DNA from: Myxocyprinus asiaticus
Lineage: Eukaryota; Chordata; Actinopteri; Cypriniformes; Catostomidae
Length of the DNA: 64,000 nucleotides
Direction of reading: 5' to 3'
Assembly: GCF_019703515.2 (NCBI RefSeq)
Contig: NC_059346.1
Location: forward strand, 51,606,001-51,670,000
In this document: positions 48,888-61,528 of the stretch, one piece after another
Layout of the letters: each line of letters starts with the position of its first letter
Numbering within the stretch: the first letter of the stretch is position 1
The notes under the pieces: model-generated
What the model saw: only the letters and a program-made list of their open reading frames with translations
Told to the model about the DNA's origin: nothing
The model's database searches: none
Translations under genes and position numbers: made by a program

Positions 48888-49930
48888 GGAAATATAGCTG
48901 CAAGCAGCAATGATGGGCCCACGCTCAACTGGTCCATTTCCACCTGGTGGCTTTTGGAAAACAATGCAAGGTGGACACATGCATCTGGCATTTGACATTA
49001 TTCTAAACAATTTTGAAGCAATTTCAATAAATATAAGAGGACTATTTTAAAGTCTGTTGTAAGAGCCACACTTCCTGCTGCCAGGTGGTTGCACTATGGC
49101 CATGACCCAAAATAGCCACATCCATATGATTACCCCCCAAGACTAAACATACATCTAAATTTTGATCTAAATCACACACTGACCACAGAAGGTATGAGAC
49201 ACTTCCTGTCTCCCGTTTTCGCCATTAATGCCTTGCCATGGCAACACTGTTCAATATATATCAAAAATCTGTTCACAATTTAGCATCTTCAATGTCTTGC
49301 CTCAAAAACACCCAAATATAGGAAGAATGGAATAAAAACAATTAAAGCATTGCCATGGCAACAGTATTTAAGATATCAAATATTCCTTTACAATTTTACA
49401 TCAGCAGTGCCTTGACATTATTCTAAAGGATTTTGAGAAAAACAAGGGTTATTGCAAAGTCTGTTAAAAGTGACATACTTCCTGCTGCCAGTTGGTGGCG
49501 CTATGAATGTGACCCATAATAGTCACATCAATGTTATCAGCCCTCATTACCAAACATACAGCTGAATTTTCATCAAAATCACACAATGCACACAGAAGAT
49601 ATAAGGCACTTCCTGTTTCCTATTTTTCACCATAAATTTATTGCTTCGCCATGGCAACACCATTTGATATATCAAAATATGTTATTTAGCATCTTCAATG
49701 TCTTGGCATAATGTTGTCTAAATGTGGGGACAGTCTCATGAATCACCTAGGAGGAGTATTTAAAAGTTCAGAGACTGCAATATTAAAAAATCCAAAATGA
49801 CGACTTCCTGTTTGGTGGACCTAATGACTATAATTATAAAAGTTTGGTGACTGTAGGTGAAAATGGGGGTGCTACAGAGGCCGTCTTACACGCCCATTTT
49901 CAAGGGGCACTACAGAGCCACCCGTACACG
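48888..49930. repeat. Repeat element with two roughly 406-bp tandem units
   Basis: Starts tatagctgcaagcagcaatg. The blocks cttcctgctgccag(g/t)tggt, catatgattac-like, cacttcctgt, gccatggcaacac and tagcatcttcaatgtctt recur at a spacing of about 406 bp (for example 49071 and 49477). Non-coding. Confidence 0.65.
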
Positions 49931-49984
49931 CCCGTGTGTGAACAACGTAAATTGGTTAGTGAGTAGTTACCTTAAAATATGACA

Positions 49985-50745
49985 ATGCTGTAATATAATA
50001 ATGTAATAATGTAGTTTTACAGTAAAATGTTGTACAAATCATTTATTTAAGCTGTAAAAAGAATGATTTTCCCATATAATTAACGGTAAAAATTTATATT
50101 ATGTTTAACAAGAGAGTACATGTACTTTTACGGTAAATGATTGTTAAAATTACGGTAAAAAACAATTGTCAGGCATTCCCAGAATTCTCTGCGTGACCCA
50201 TTACATTTCATTATATTTTATTGGAATAGTTATGCTTCTTCTTATTTTAAATATCAGTTATGTACTTTGGAGTGTTCTGTGTTATATTTGATGTAGTTTA
50301 TTTAATGTTTATTGTTTTATTTTAATTTCACATGTGTTACCCTGATGGTGTTAATTGTTTGTGTGAGTGACACTGAGCACTGTCTCAATTGGCCATTGCT
50401 CCTGGAAGGGCTACTATTGATGAACTTCAGGTCATCATGTGCGCTTCTGGAATTACTACGGTGAATAACAGTACATTATAAAGTAAAAAGCAGATTTTTA
50501 CAGTTCAGAAGGTTAATATATGAAGTTTATCATTAAATAATATAAACGATGATACTGCACCGTAAAATATACAGGCATCAAAATTACATCCCAGCAGAAA
50601 AGGGCTGTTATTTTTATTTTTGTGCATGTAAATTACATCAGTTTTAAACTGTAAAATGTACAGGTTGTTCTGTAAAGTTGTTTACATTTTACTGTATTTT
50701 TTATATAATTATTATGGCAACCACAGCTGCCAGTTTTTTTTTTTT
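49985..50745 (-). repeat. About 0.8 kb repeat, copy B (inverted)
   Basis: Reverse complement of 20095-20900 over most of its length: ccctgatggtgttaattg, gagtgacactgagcactg, tactttggagtgttctgtg. Ends rich in ttttacagtaaa motifs and poly-T. Confidence 0.7.
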
Positions 50746-51169
50746 TTGTTTTTTTTTTGTAAAAACAACTGGATTTATTTTATTTTTTTTTACAGTTTTA
50801 CTGTGTTATTTGTGTTTCTGTCCCCAAATTATACATTTATTTATGGGTATGAATCAACACAAGAACAGACTGCACCCTTGACAATGCTTGCTCTCTACGG
50901 CCATATCCATGCATAACAAGGAGCCTACTGTGTGTTTTGTGTGAATCAGCAAGCACATTGTCCCTGCCTTTTCAGGAACAGTATGAACTTCAGTTAGAGA
51001 GACATGGTTACATAATGCCCAGATTATTATCAGGAGAGAAACATTGCACAAAACCGCATCATATGTGTGAAAGATTCCATTTAAGTCTTAAAATTTTATT
51101 TACCATCTTCATTACAGATCAACTCTACTTGTCATTTACATTTTCCAAAATAAAACAGACATGGAAAGT

Positions 51170-51445
51170 TTGTTTGTCAAGACAAACTTTGACTGTTGGC
51201 TTGACAAAACCTTGCCTGGAAGTTTACAACATTTTGAAGTATGAATAAGCATCAAATTAGGCGATTTGAAGATGGATTTGAGGTTTGAGGAATATAGGCC
51301 TAGCTAGCTGGTTGTTAAGGTGTTCTGTGTGGTTGCTAGGTGGTTGGTAGGGTTATTTGGCTGATTTCCAAGTTTGATGGATGTAGCTTAAACACTCTAG
51401 GAGTCAGAATGGGGTTCTGAAAATTGCTTTGTCAAGCCAACATAA
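51170..51445. repeat. GGCTTGACAAAGCC repeat, copy B
   Basis: Contains gttggcttgacaaaacc near the left and gctttgtcaagccaacat at the right. Internally it has ggttgctaggtggttgg, the inverse of sequence at 32.8 kb. Downstream of hepacam. Confidence 0.5.
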
Positions 51446-51689
51446 TCACATTTCAGTACCCAGGCATCTCTGACAGGGAACAGACCCTACCATGTTAGAT
51501 AAACTGAACATTCACAAAGTGCATTTGAATAAAAAGTGTCTCAACAAAGAAAAAAAATCTGAAATGTAATGCTTTGGACCATATAGGCTACTGTGTATTT
51601 ACATACATTAATGCAAATGTTTTTGTGCAGGTCAATATTTGTCTCTTTGCAGCATGTGGGCTCACCAGACTTGGTCAGTACATCAGCAT

Positions 51690-54600
51690 CTATGTTTTTG
51701 GAGAGCCTCTGCTTTCTTGTGGAGCGGTGGATGGAACTTCAGGTTTTCTGGCTGGAGAAGAGGGCACAGGTGGTGGAGAAGAACGACTGGAGCCTCGGCT
51801 ACGAGACGGAGAGGGGGCTGGTGGGCTCTGGCTGTGTCCCTTCCTCCGGCGGCGGTGTGCCGGGGGAGATTTAGTAGGAGTACGAGGGTATCTGCGAGAG
51901 ATGCGTGCTGGTGGCTCGTCGGATCGAGGAGGCATGGAGCTGCTGTAGATTGGAGGGCTGCTGCCATTAGAGGTGCACCTTTCACATGCTGATGTTGGAT
52001 CACCAGTTGGAGAATCCTGAAGATGTCAAGTGGTGATATATAATGATACTGTACTCATTTAAATTGTAAATTACATTACAGGATGTAATTGTTATGTATG
52101 CTGATTTTCAATTACCCTAAAGTAGGGTCTACTTTTTTTTTTTTTTTTTTCATTTTGTAAACATTTTTTCCGATTTTTTTCTTTTTGATTTTGTGGTGAA
52201 ATATGACCCAGACATTTCTTCGTAAGATTCACCCTTTCATTGCAAACTGAATTTGGATCTAGTATCAGTGTACTAGGGCTGCACAATTAATAAGATAAAA
52301 TAAAAAAGGGATGCTGTGATTAACTAATCATAAAAAGTTTTTACAGCGTTACATTTAGGTCTACTCCTGTTACATTATAAGTTTCTATTACAATAGATGC
52401 ACTGTAACCAATCACAAGCTGCCTTTAGAAGAGCATGTTTCACATGTTGATGTTGGCTCACCAGTAAGAGAATCCTAAGGTTGTAAAGTGCATGCATTTA
52501 CAGTCTGCACATGCCTACAAGCTTTCATTCTAATCATGCACTTTTGTGTTGTCAAGACTTCTGGTTATTCTTATAATGCAAAAAAATGCCCCCAAATCTC
52601 CTAACCTATTCTATATTAGAATATGTGGTGAATACATGAATACTAATATAAAATACAAAGAAATCCTTGTTTCTGAAGCACTCTGTCCAAGATGGTTCAA
52701 CTTTTGCTCTCTGAATCACAGACAGCTCTGTTTAGGTAATGGACAATTTATCTCTTTGAATGTCTATTTTTAAACTTGGATGTGCTGAGAGAGTGAGCTA
52801 AATAATGATATCATAATACAGGTACCTTTTCTTTTAGGATGTAGAGTGATACAGGATTTCTACGCTCATGATCAGTCATTATTGGGATGACATCATCTAG
52901 ATATATAAATGAACAACAACACATTATAATGCATACATATGGTATAACATGTCAATGAAAAGTCCTCTGGGCAAAACTTTGATGGCAGATCCATATGAAA
53001 TGAATAATTTTTCATATCGGGTTCTGGAGGTGCAGTATGCTGTTTAAAGTCAATATAAAATGGCATTTGCATTGGGGGGTGGTGGTGCACCAATGCGTGC
53101 ACCAATGAATCATTTACAGTACAACCAGAAACATATATTATGAGAGTAAAGAGGGTCAATTTAGATTTCATGTTGACTTTAAATTGCCCAAGGAACCCAA
53201 ATTCTCAAAAAATTGGGATCCATTGATATAAGGGAAGTAAACATGTTTGCCCAGTGGATGATTACTTTCATGAAAGTTGGGCAATAATGGTCTTGAAAAA
53301 ACAGAAGAATTAATTGATTACATACCCTCTGGCTTAACGTCATGATATATGATGTGGTGGTTTTGTGGAATGGATCTTGGTAACATAGTTTTTGACCTCT
53401 TCTTTTTTGATCTGCTAATGAAAGTATTTTTCAATATCATATTTATTCATACCAATATTTCTGTTAACATAAAGGAATAGTTCCCATACAAATGAAAATT
53501 TTCATTATTTACCCACCCTCATGTTGTTCCAAACCTGTATGCTGTTTTTATTTCTAAAAATTTAGGTTGTTATTATATTGATAATCTTTCCGAAGTGTAC
53601 ATTGCATTGCACCAGGTTTGACGTCACCTCTCACCTCAGAATCAAATGTGGTACTCCAGTCTGAATATGCATAAAGGACAATTTGATAGCTGCCACGGAG
53701 GGGTAGATTTTCAGTGAATAACGACTTTCAGTATGTTCTTCATAAAAAGAAATCACATTCAGGAGACTTAAATATAAAGTCATATGAGTCAACTACTTTT
53801 ATGGTTTCATTATGGCCCTTTTTGTAGCTTGTGAGATGTGGTCACCAGGGATGTGCCCAAAGCCGAATACCTTATATGGAAAGGCACAAATAATGACTTC
53901 AAAATGAATAACAAATTCTACAGAATAATAGAAAAAATAATCGTTAGACTGATTATCCAACAACAAGAATAAGGATAGAGCGATATTTTAAATAAACATC
54001 TAAAATGACAACGCAATGTCCATTAAGCCCGTTAAGCCAATATGACTAAAGTATAAACTTTACAAGCACACTGTGTTTAAAAATTTCAAGTTTCAAGCTT
54101 ATATCAGATGGCCTTGTACGTTTAAGGTGCGCAGCTCAGAAACAAATATTCATTAGACATATTATCAAACAAACACAAGGTTTAAGCGATGTTTTAAACA
54201 ACTTCTGTGAAGTTAATATGACTAAAGTGTAAACTTTGTTAATGAAAATGTGCACGGTGTGATCTCAAAAATCTCACGATCCTTCACAATTAATTTAAAT
54301 AACATCAAAATCATGATATAGTCATATGTAATTAATAAACCACAAAAGGCTGTAATTAAATGAAATTAATATCCTACACGTATGCTTCAGAGTGAACGAC
54401 TCGTTGTTCTGTGTGCAAAAAAAATAAGAATGAACAATAATAATAGTAATAATAATAATTATTAATAATAATAATTAAAGAAAAAATATTTTATGAATTA
54501 TACAAGTCATATTTGTTTATGTAAACAATAAATAGAATAGAGAAACATTTAAAAATGGGCTTTTAATTTAGTTTAAGCCCCGCCCACATCCGGTTATATC

Positions 54601-57205
54601 CGAATACAGATACAGATAATTTTGCCACTGCAACATATGCAAATACAGATAATGATTCTGTGTAATGTGTTTTGGTGAACTACTCTTTAAGTAAGAAAGA
54701 AAAAGGAATGAGAGGACAAAAAGAGGTTCTTACTTTTTTGATGGCTTCCAGCAAGCACACACAGTTACAAGAGTGATGAGGAGAAAGATGCCCACTGTAG
54801 ACAGTATAATATAAAGGGAACTTCTTTCTGGAAACAAGAGTATTTTTTCAGTCATTTTGATTCTTAGGAAACAATGAACCAAAAAAACAAAACAAAAAAC
54901 AAAACAAAACAAAAAAACAGCAAAGTTGATTAAAAGACATTGAATGTGCAATACAGTTCTTTAATTAATGATTCATTAAATGTTCCTCATTCTTACTGTA
55001 AACTGTTAGTTTGACTGGCAGGCTTTTCATGCTACCAAGAGGGTTCTCCACCATGCAACTGTAGACGTCATCATCAACCATCTGAACGCGTGTGATGTTC
55101 AAGACCTTCTGATCAGCGGACAGGAGCAGGCGAGTCTCATTTAGTAATGGCTTGCCACCTTTTGTCCAGCTGTAGGTGGTCTTGGTGCCTGTGTCGTGAG
55201 TGCAGTTGAGCATGAAATGCTCTGTCAGTTCCAGAACAGAGGAGGTGACCATGTGAACATATGGCTTTGAGATAGGCTCTGCAAAGTATTGATCAGGATG
55301 AATCAGATTATTAATGGTATCAGTGGAGTTTGCATCACAATATGAATTTTTATGAATATATGCATTATAGCATGACACTACACCTGTGGTTACTCTGCTA
55401 GAACTGACTTACATCCACTAAAAATCCCCTTGAGACCAATTATTACAAAAGTTATTGCAAAAATGAATCAGAAAAGAAGTCAACTCTGAGAGAAGGTCTA
55501 GTATAATTTGTTTGTAGTCCTCCTTGGTTTTGTAATCTAATGCAATACACAAACAATATAAGGTCAAAAGTCTATGGACACCCCCTTCAAATTAATGGGT
55601 TTGGCTATTCCAGTAGTTTCTGTTTCTGAGTTCTTTTCTGAGCAATTTGTGTGCTTCAAGCACTGAGTCAACAGTTTGGGTGTGGGTCCTTTCCTTAATG
55701 CCTTGATTTTGAAATTAAATGTTCAACAAGCACATATGGATGTGGTGTTTGGGGGTCCCCATAATTTTGGTCATAGTGTACATTTTTAATTTGTGGCTTA
55801 GGTTTCAAAATACTTTTTGGGACCACTGTACATCTCAAAATACCATATTATTTGATACCATCACTGTACCATGGTAGTTCGTCATAAGGAGACATTACCG
55901 TTTTGTAAGGATAGTAATACATAATCTCCAAACACATTGTTTTATCATTTCCCCATTATGATTTTGCAATTTCTGGTTTTCTCCAAACCTTTCGCCTGTT
56001 GAAAAACCCTAGGATCTTACCATCAACCGTCAGCTCTATGCTGCCCTCTCCAGTGAAGGTGTCATCGGTGATGGAGATCTCCACTTCATAGGTGCCCTCA
56101 TCAGACAGCCTGAGGTTATGGAGCAGCAGTGTGCCATTTTCAAACACAAGGATACGGTCTCTGTATTCTGGCCGCAGGTTACCGATGATCTCTGTGCCGA
56201 TAGACTGGACCACTGTAATGGGTTTGTCCCTCTTCAGCTGCCATTTGATGACAGGAGGATCCAGACTGGTACTTGAATATCGGACAGAGAGCAGAGCTTC
56301 TCCACCCACTGACCCTCTGATTACAGTCTCCAAACTGGTGATGTTCACCCCCAGAACACATCCTGTGAAACATCAACAATCTTCGAAGGTAAAACAATTG
56401 ATTTATAAGACTGAAGGCATATTACGGGTTCTAAACAGGTTAAAAACTCCTTAAAATCTGCCGCCCACAACTTTTCACACTCAAATTTAAAAGCTCACCA
56501 TATACACATACCGTGGACTAACTGCACAAAATTGGTCATATATATCAGAAACCCCCCCAAATTAAAAAAGAATTATTACATACAATATTATTTATTATTC
56601 ATAAATAATATTGTATGTGTTTATAATCTTATGATAAACAAAGTTTTTTTTTTGTCCTAACTTTGGAAGCATGTAATTCTGCTTCTGTTCACTCTGTCTC
56701 ACTTTGAAAAGTCTTATTTCATTCCACTAGATGGCAGTAAGTACTAAAAAAAAATTTTTTTCTCTACTACATTCCATCACAATATGCAAATCTGAAATGT
56801 AGGTGGCGCTCTAATGCATTTTAGCCCTCACTGATGTGCTCGTCTATAGACATTCAGTGAAATTTTCAGTTCATGCATCTCCCCTTTGTTTCATCGAATA
56901 TCTTGGCCTCTGAGTGGACTAGAAGCTTAATCTAGGTGTCATTAGAAAGCTGAGATCCTCACCTTTGTGATTTTGATTTTATTATCAGTAGTCGAACACA
57001 TATTTTTCTGATGATTTGTGTAGCATTCTTTTCCTGGTGGATGGCATATTTTGTTCTGGACATCTAAGATACTGTATAACATTGGATTATTCACACAAGC
57101 AAGCTCACAGACAAGTAAAAAGGCAGATAAAGTTTTTAGCTATTTGAGGCTTACATCAGCAGTGATCGGTGCATAAAAGAGATGTTTGTTAGTGCAAAAC
57201 ATACA

Positions 57206-57236
<31 letters not shown>

Positions 57237-57393
57237 ACGCACGCACGCACGTACGCACGCACGCACGCACACACACACACACTTAACAATACTTTTTTTT
57301 ACATTTGTCAAATAAAACGAATACATCAGCCACAATGCTAAACATACACACTCAGAAATGAAGGGTTGAGACGATATTACACTTACAATGCAG

Positions 57394-57462
<69 letters not shown>

Positions 57463-60400
57463 TGGTACAGCTATCCTTATGAGGACTCTCCACAGACATT
57501 ATGATTTTTATACTGTCGAAACTATAGATTCTATCCCCTAACCCTAACCCTCACAAAAAATGTTCTGCATTTTTACATTTTCAATAAAACTTCGTTTAGT
57601 ATGTTTTTTAAGCGATTTGAATTATTGGGACACTAGAAATGTCCTCATAAACCACATTTATAGCATAATACCCTTGTAATTACTAGTTTGTAACCTAAAA
57701 AATGTCCTCGTAACCCCCCCACACAATCATATTTCACTCTGTGATTCTTTTGAAAATCTTTTGAACTATAGTATTAGGACAACAAAATAAACTGAACAGT
57801 AACATTCCTGAGAATGAGAGCTTTCACTTGATATATGACTGTCCATTTAGGGGCTATTTGAAAGACTTTTATATTCATATAAATATTTCCACCACATGAC
57901 CTACTGTATATTGGGGCGCTAATGTGCGACGCAAATGTTTTGAGGCCTTATTTTGTTATTTTATTTAACGTGAATGCAGATGTAGTTACCTCTGAAAATT
58001 TCACATTCTAAGCTTTCAAATGATACCTTATATGCCTGACTTATGTAAACGAGGACTTTAACATTTTAAGCGTAAACTTTTTGCACAATATAGCACCCCC
58101 CTTTTGGACCAAAAAAATAAATTTTTGATTTGTTCTTGTCTTTAAAAAAAGCAAAAAATAAATGTGGCACTTACAATGGAAGTCAATGGGGCAAAACCGT
58201 TTCAAAAGTATAGCCACAAGACATAACATGATTTTTGTGTGATAAAATTGCTCACTAACATTTTCTGTGTAAAGATTTTACAACTTTTCTGTTTTTAAAC
58301 TCTCCAAAAATTGGCCCCATTCACATCCATTGTAAGTGCCTCACTATAACTTCCATTTTATTTATTTTTTTAAAAAACAAGGCAGGATGAGTTTTTTCTG
58401 GTAATCAACAATATGGCTCAAATGCTGTCGATTAAGCTTAATTGTATTGAATCCAGAATATTCCTTAAATATTATTTTGTAAGTCTGATCTAAGAAACAT
58501 AACTTTAGTAACGTTTTGACTGGTAGTGTACCTAAACTGTTTTTGACTGCCAATCAGTGTCGGTTGTTTTTAGCGTTACCCTTATAATTTAGTTTCCCCC
58601 ACTCAAAGGAAAGACTGCACTTAACTTGTCTGTGTAAATTAGATGTTTCATTTGAAAAGGTCTCTCTCTGCATTCTCTGATTTCACTGTAATCTATTGCA
58701 TAAAAAAGCCATAGTAATACTTGTTAGATCCAATTGCCAGGGCAGTACTGAAACCTACAGTACATACCAGACAATTTGCATATCCCAAAACACCCTTCTT
58801 CAAAAAAATTTTTTTTTCTAGACAGCTCCTTTTAGGTATTGATGACTCAGATCACACTGTAAGCATGTTAATAGGAGAAACAGAGAAGTAACACTCCAAT
58901 CAATCACTTTTTAGATTCTTGTCATTGGCTGTTAACTGTTTGGCTGATTTACAGAGATTGTGTTTTTTTTTTGCATTCAAAATCTACTGACGGCCTGGGC
59001 CCTGAATAGATAACAAACAACTTTAGTTTAGTTTAGTTTTCTTTCTTTCTTTTCTTTCTTTCTTTTTTTTTTAAGAATATTTGAGTTAATATTAAATAAA
59101 ATAACTGATAATTTTTTTTTTTTATCCCCTTTTCTCCCAATTTGGAGTGCCCAATTCTCACTACTTAGTAGGTCCTCGTGGTGGTGCAGTTACTCACCTC
59201 AATCCGGGTGGTGGAGGACAATTCTCAGTTGCCTCCGCTTCTGAGACCGTCAATCCGCGTATCTTATCATGTGGCTCGTTTTGCATGACACCGCGGAGAC
59301 TCACAGCATTTGGAGGCTCATGCTATTCTTCGCGATCCATGCACAACTTACCACGCGCCCCATTGGGAGCGAGAACCACTAATCATGACAACGAGGAGGT
59401 TACCCCATGTGACTCTACCCTCCCTAGCAACCGGGCCAATTTGGTTGCTTAGGAGACCTGGCTGGAGTCACTCAGCACACCCTGGATTCGAACTCACAAC
59501 TCCAGGGGTGGTAGTCAGCGTCAGTACTCGCTGAGCTACCCAGGCCCCCCAAAATAACTGATAATTAAATTGTATCAGTTCTGTGCACATTTCATTTGCT
59601 GTTATTAATATGTATTATGTATTATTATTTAATGGCATTGACCAAAAAAACAAAAACAAAACATTTTGGTTGACCACTTCACAATTTTGTATCTGTAAGG
59701 ATTTTATAAGAGAAGTGAGTAATCAATATCTCAGAATGAGCTTAAATAATGTAATGTAATCAAATGCAATGTAATGCAGTAGAGATTCCTTATCCATTTA
59801 TCTGATAACTAACAGACCAAAGGCACTGGAGCAAGCCTGTTGGAAACAGCCCATCTCCCTGGTAACAGCTTACAGTGCGAAAGGCCTGCCAGAGATGAGC
59901 ACACAAAAGCTTGTATTGTTTAGCCCAATTTCATCCCTAGCAGCCCATGAAAAGGACCCACAGAGCAACAAACAATCAGTATGATTAGATGAAAAGCGAC
60001 AAACAGGGCTCCTGATGACAACATCGGCCAATTGTACAACACAAAACAGCTTCCAAAGTAGTCATGATGCAGAGGATGTTACTAGGTTTTCATTATGCTG
60101 TAAACAGCAATATGAAGTCCTTCTAGTAACTCTTCGTCTTAGTGCTGTTACTGTATCTCCTCTCTGCTGAATGCATCCAGCAAGGCACTAAACTAGTAAT
60201 ACTAGACCTTTTATTGAGACAATTCAAAGCACAATATAACATCATAGGTCTTATCAAACTTGCTGGATTAAAATAATCACAGTCTAATAACATTTGGATA
60301 TTCAAAATATGTTTGTATGTGGTATATCTGATATTTTAGATACATGAAGATAATGTAATATCTAGGCCTAAGTAACCATATTTACAAAGTCAACACCCCC

Positions 60401-61349
60401 AAAATATTTGGACACTTAAGCCACACTTAAAAATGTATGAATGTTATTGCCTTAGATTTAAACATATTTTTTTTTAAAACCCAGTAGTCTCTGCAAGCAA
60501 ATGATGCTAGAACTGATCTCAGAACTAACTTTATGTGTCTGATTCATTTTTGCAATGACTTCTAACCAACTGGTGTCAAAGTAATTTTTATTGATTGTAT
60601 GAAGTCAGTTCCCCTCAAGTTCACACAGATGTCTTATAGTAGCAGAGAAACCACAGGTGTAGTTCATTACATTGACTATGGACATGTTCTACTAATGTTT
60701 TACATTCAGAAAGTTTCCAAATACTTTTTGTATTTCTTTGTATGTCGCTTTGATATTTTGTTACTTACTGCAATGACATTCGTACATTTTCTGTGTGGCT
60801 TAATTGTCCCAATAAGTGTTGGGGCCAATGTAAATAAAAGATGAAGGAATTACACATGGATTTAAACTTATAAGTAATAATAATAAAAAAATATAACATA
60901 TAAAATATACAAATATATAATGTTTTATTATAATATATCATATTAAATATACTGTATAGATAATATACTGTATATAAAATGTTTATATATATATATAAAT
61001 CTCATAAAAAACACATTTTACTGTTATTTTCTTCTGTCTATTAATTACAAAAGCCCCAAAAGCTTGACATACGCTTTGACATGTATACAATGACACTGAA
61101 ATCCATGAATGGCATGAGACATTTCATTCAAAACATACAATAAATAAGCTCTCCAAATGTTTCTACAGTATAACCTCCAGCCACTCCCACCCCATTGCTC
61201 TTCTTCAAAGCCAACAATGCAGTGCTGTCATAACATAAAAAGTTAGGCTTGTCCCTCTTACCTGAGTGAATCATAACTGCAAAGATTAAGAGCAGTGGTG
61301 CTGTAATAGCAGCTGTTGACCAAGAGAAAGCCCATTTTTCTGCCTTCAT
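51690..61349 (-). CDS. hepacam: Hepatic and glial cell adhesion molecule (Ig superfamily)
   Basis: Single-pass adhesion protein. In mammals it is the astrocyte partner of MLC1 and ClC-2. Coding exons 5' to 3': 61349-61262, 56362-56021, 55278-54997, 54827-54734, 53411-53326 (or from 53414), 52896-52826, 52016-51690 (429 aa; phases close). Signal peptide at 1 to about 29 (hydrophobic [13 protein letters not shown]). The V-type Ig domain in exon 2 contains [20 protein letters not shown] and [20 protein letters not shown]. It lacks the usual Cys pair, as the human protein does. The C2-type Ig in exon 3 has C169 and C218 (HFMLNC ... [11 protein letters not shown]). Exon 4 encodes the membrane helix ([20 protein letters not shown]). 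The cytosolic tail has [13 protein letters not shown] and a Ser/Pro/Arg-rich end. Intron 1 (about 4.9 kb) holds a SINE and microsatellites. Teleosts have two hepacam genes; which one this is cannot be settled here. Confidence 0.95.
55557..55830. repeat. Tc1-type non-autonomous repeat remnant
   Basis: ggtcaaaagtctatggacac at the left, and ccccataattttggtcatag followed by aatactttttgggaccactg at the right. In hepacam intron 2. Boundaries uncertain. Confidence 0.4.
57204..57460. repeat. Compound microsatellite (TC)n-(ACGC)n-(AC)n and (AC)n
   Basis: TC run at 57210-57235, ACGC units to about 57268, AC to 57281, then a second AC run at about 57399-57459. In hepacam intron 1. Confidence 0.92.
59098..59566 (-). 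mobile_element. tRNA-derived SINE, copy 2, with 16-bp target duplication
   Basis: Same family and orientation as copy 1. Body 59114-59550, with head A/B boxes on the minus strand near the right end and a poly-T/A tail at the left. Perfect direct repeats aaaataactgataatt lie at 59098-59113 and 59551-59566. It sits in hepacam intron 1, in the sense orientation of the gene. Confidence 0.92.
60395..60838. mobile_element. TTTGGACA-family non-autonomous element
   Basis: atatttggacacttaagccacac at the left is mirrored by gtgtggcttaattgtcccaa at the right. Internal gaagtcagttcccctcaagtt is shared with other copies. In hepacam intron 1. Confidence 0.65.
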
Positions 61350-61528
61350 CTTGAGTCTAACTTTCGCAGTCTTCCCCAAACAATTAGCATGATTTTCTCA
61401 CTCTGAGCACGTCCTCCAACTCAGTACTGCCATTCCTCGCGAGGCTGGGCTATGCCATGGCTGCTGGCACACACACACATCAAACACACACAAACAAGCA
61501 CAGGCATGCACTCACACATACACACATG

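Larger units (their letters stand above)
47304..51689. other. Intergenic between ccdc15 and hepacam
   Basis: No gene besides the presumed ccdc15 5' UTR/promoter immediately right of 47303 and the hepacam 3' UTR at the right edge. The rest is repeats, described separately. Confidence 0.6.

Noticed and set aside
50656..50916. Phe-rich plus-strand frames
   Set aside because: Translation of poly-T and repeat copy B; no protein signal.
51574..51992. Three plus-strand open frames of 90-125 codons
   Set aside because: They are antisense to the last hepacam exon, whose Ser/Pro/Arg-rich codons leave the opposite strand open. No similarity or splice signals of their own.
57189..57458. 89-codon minus-strand frame rich in Val-Cys repeats
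   Set aside because: It is a translation of the AC/GT microsatellite.
61128..61379. Earlier hepacam start upstream of 61349
   Set aside because: The upstream extension begins with TTG, not ATG. The ATG at 61349 precedes a good hydrophobic signal peptide.
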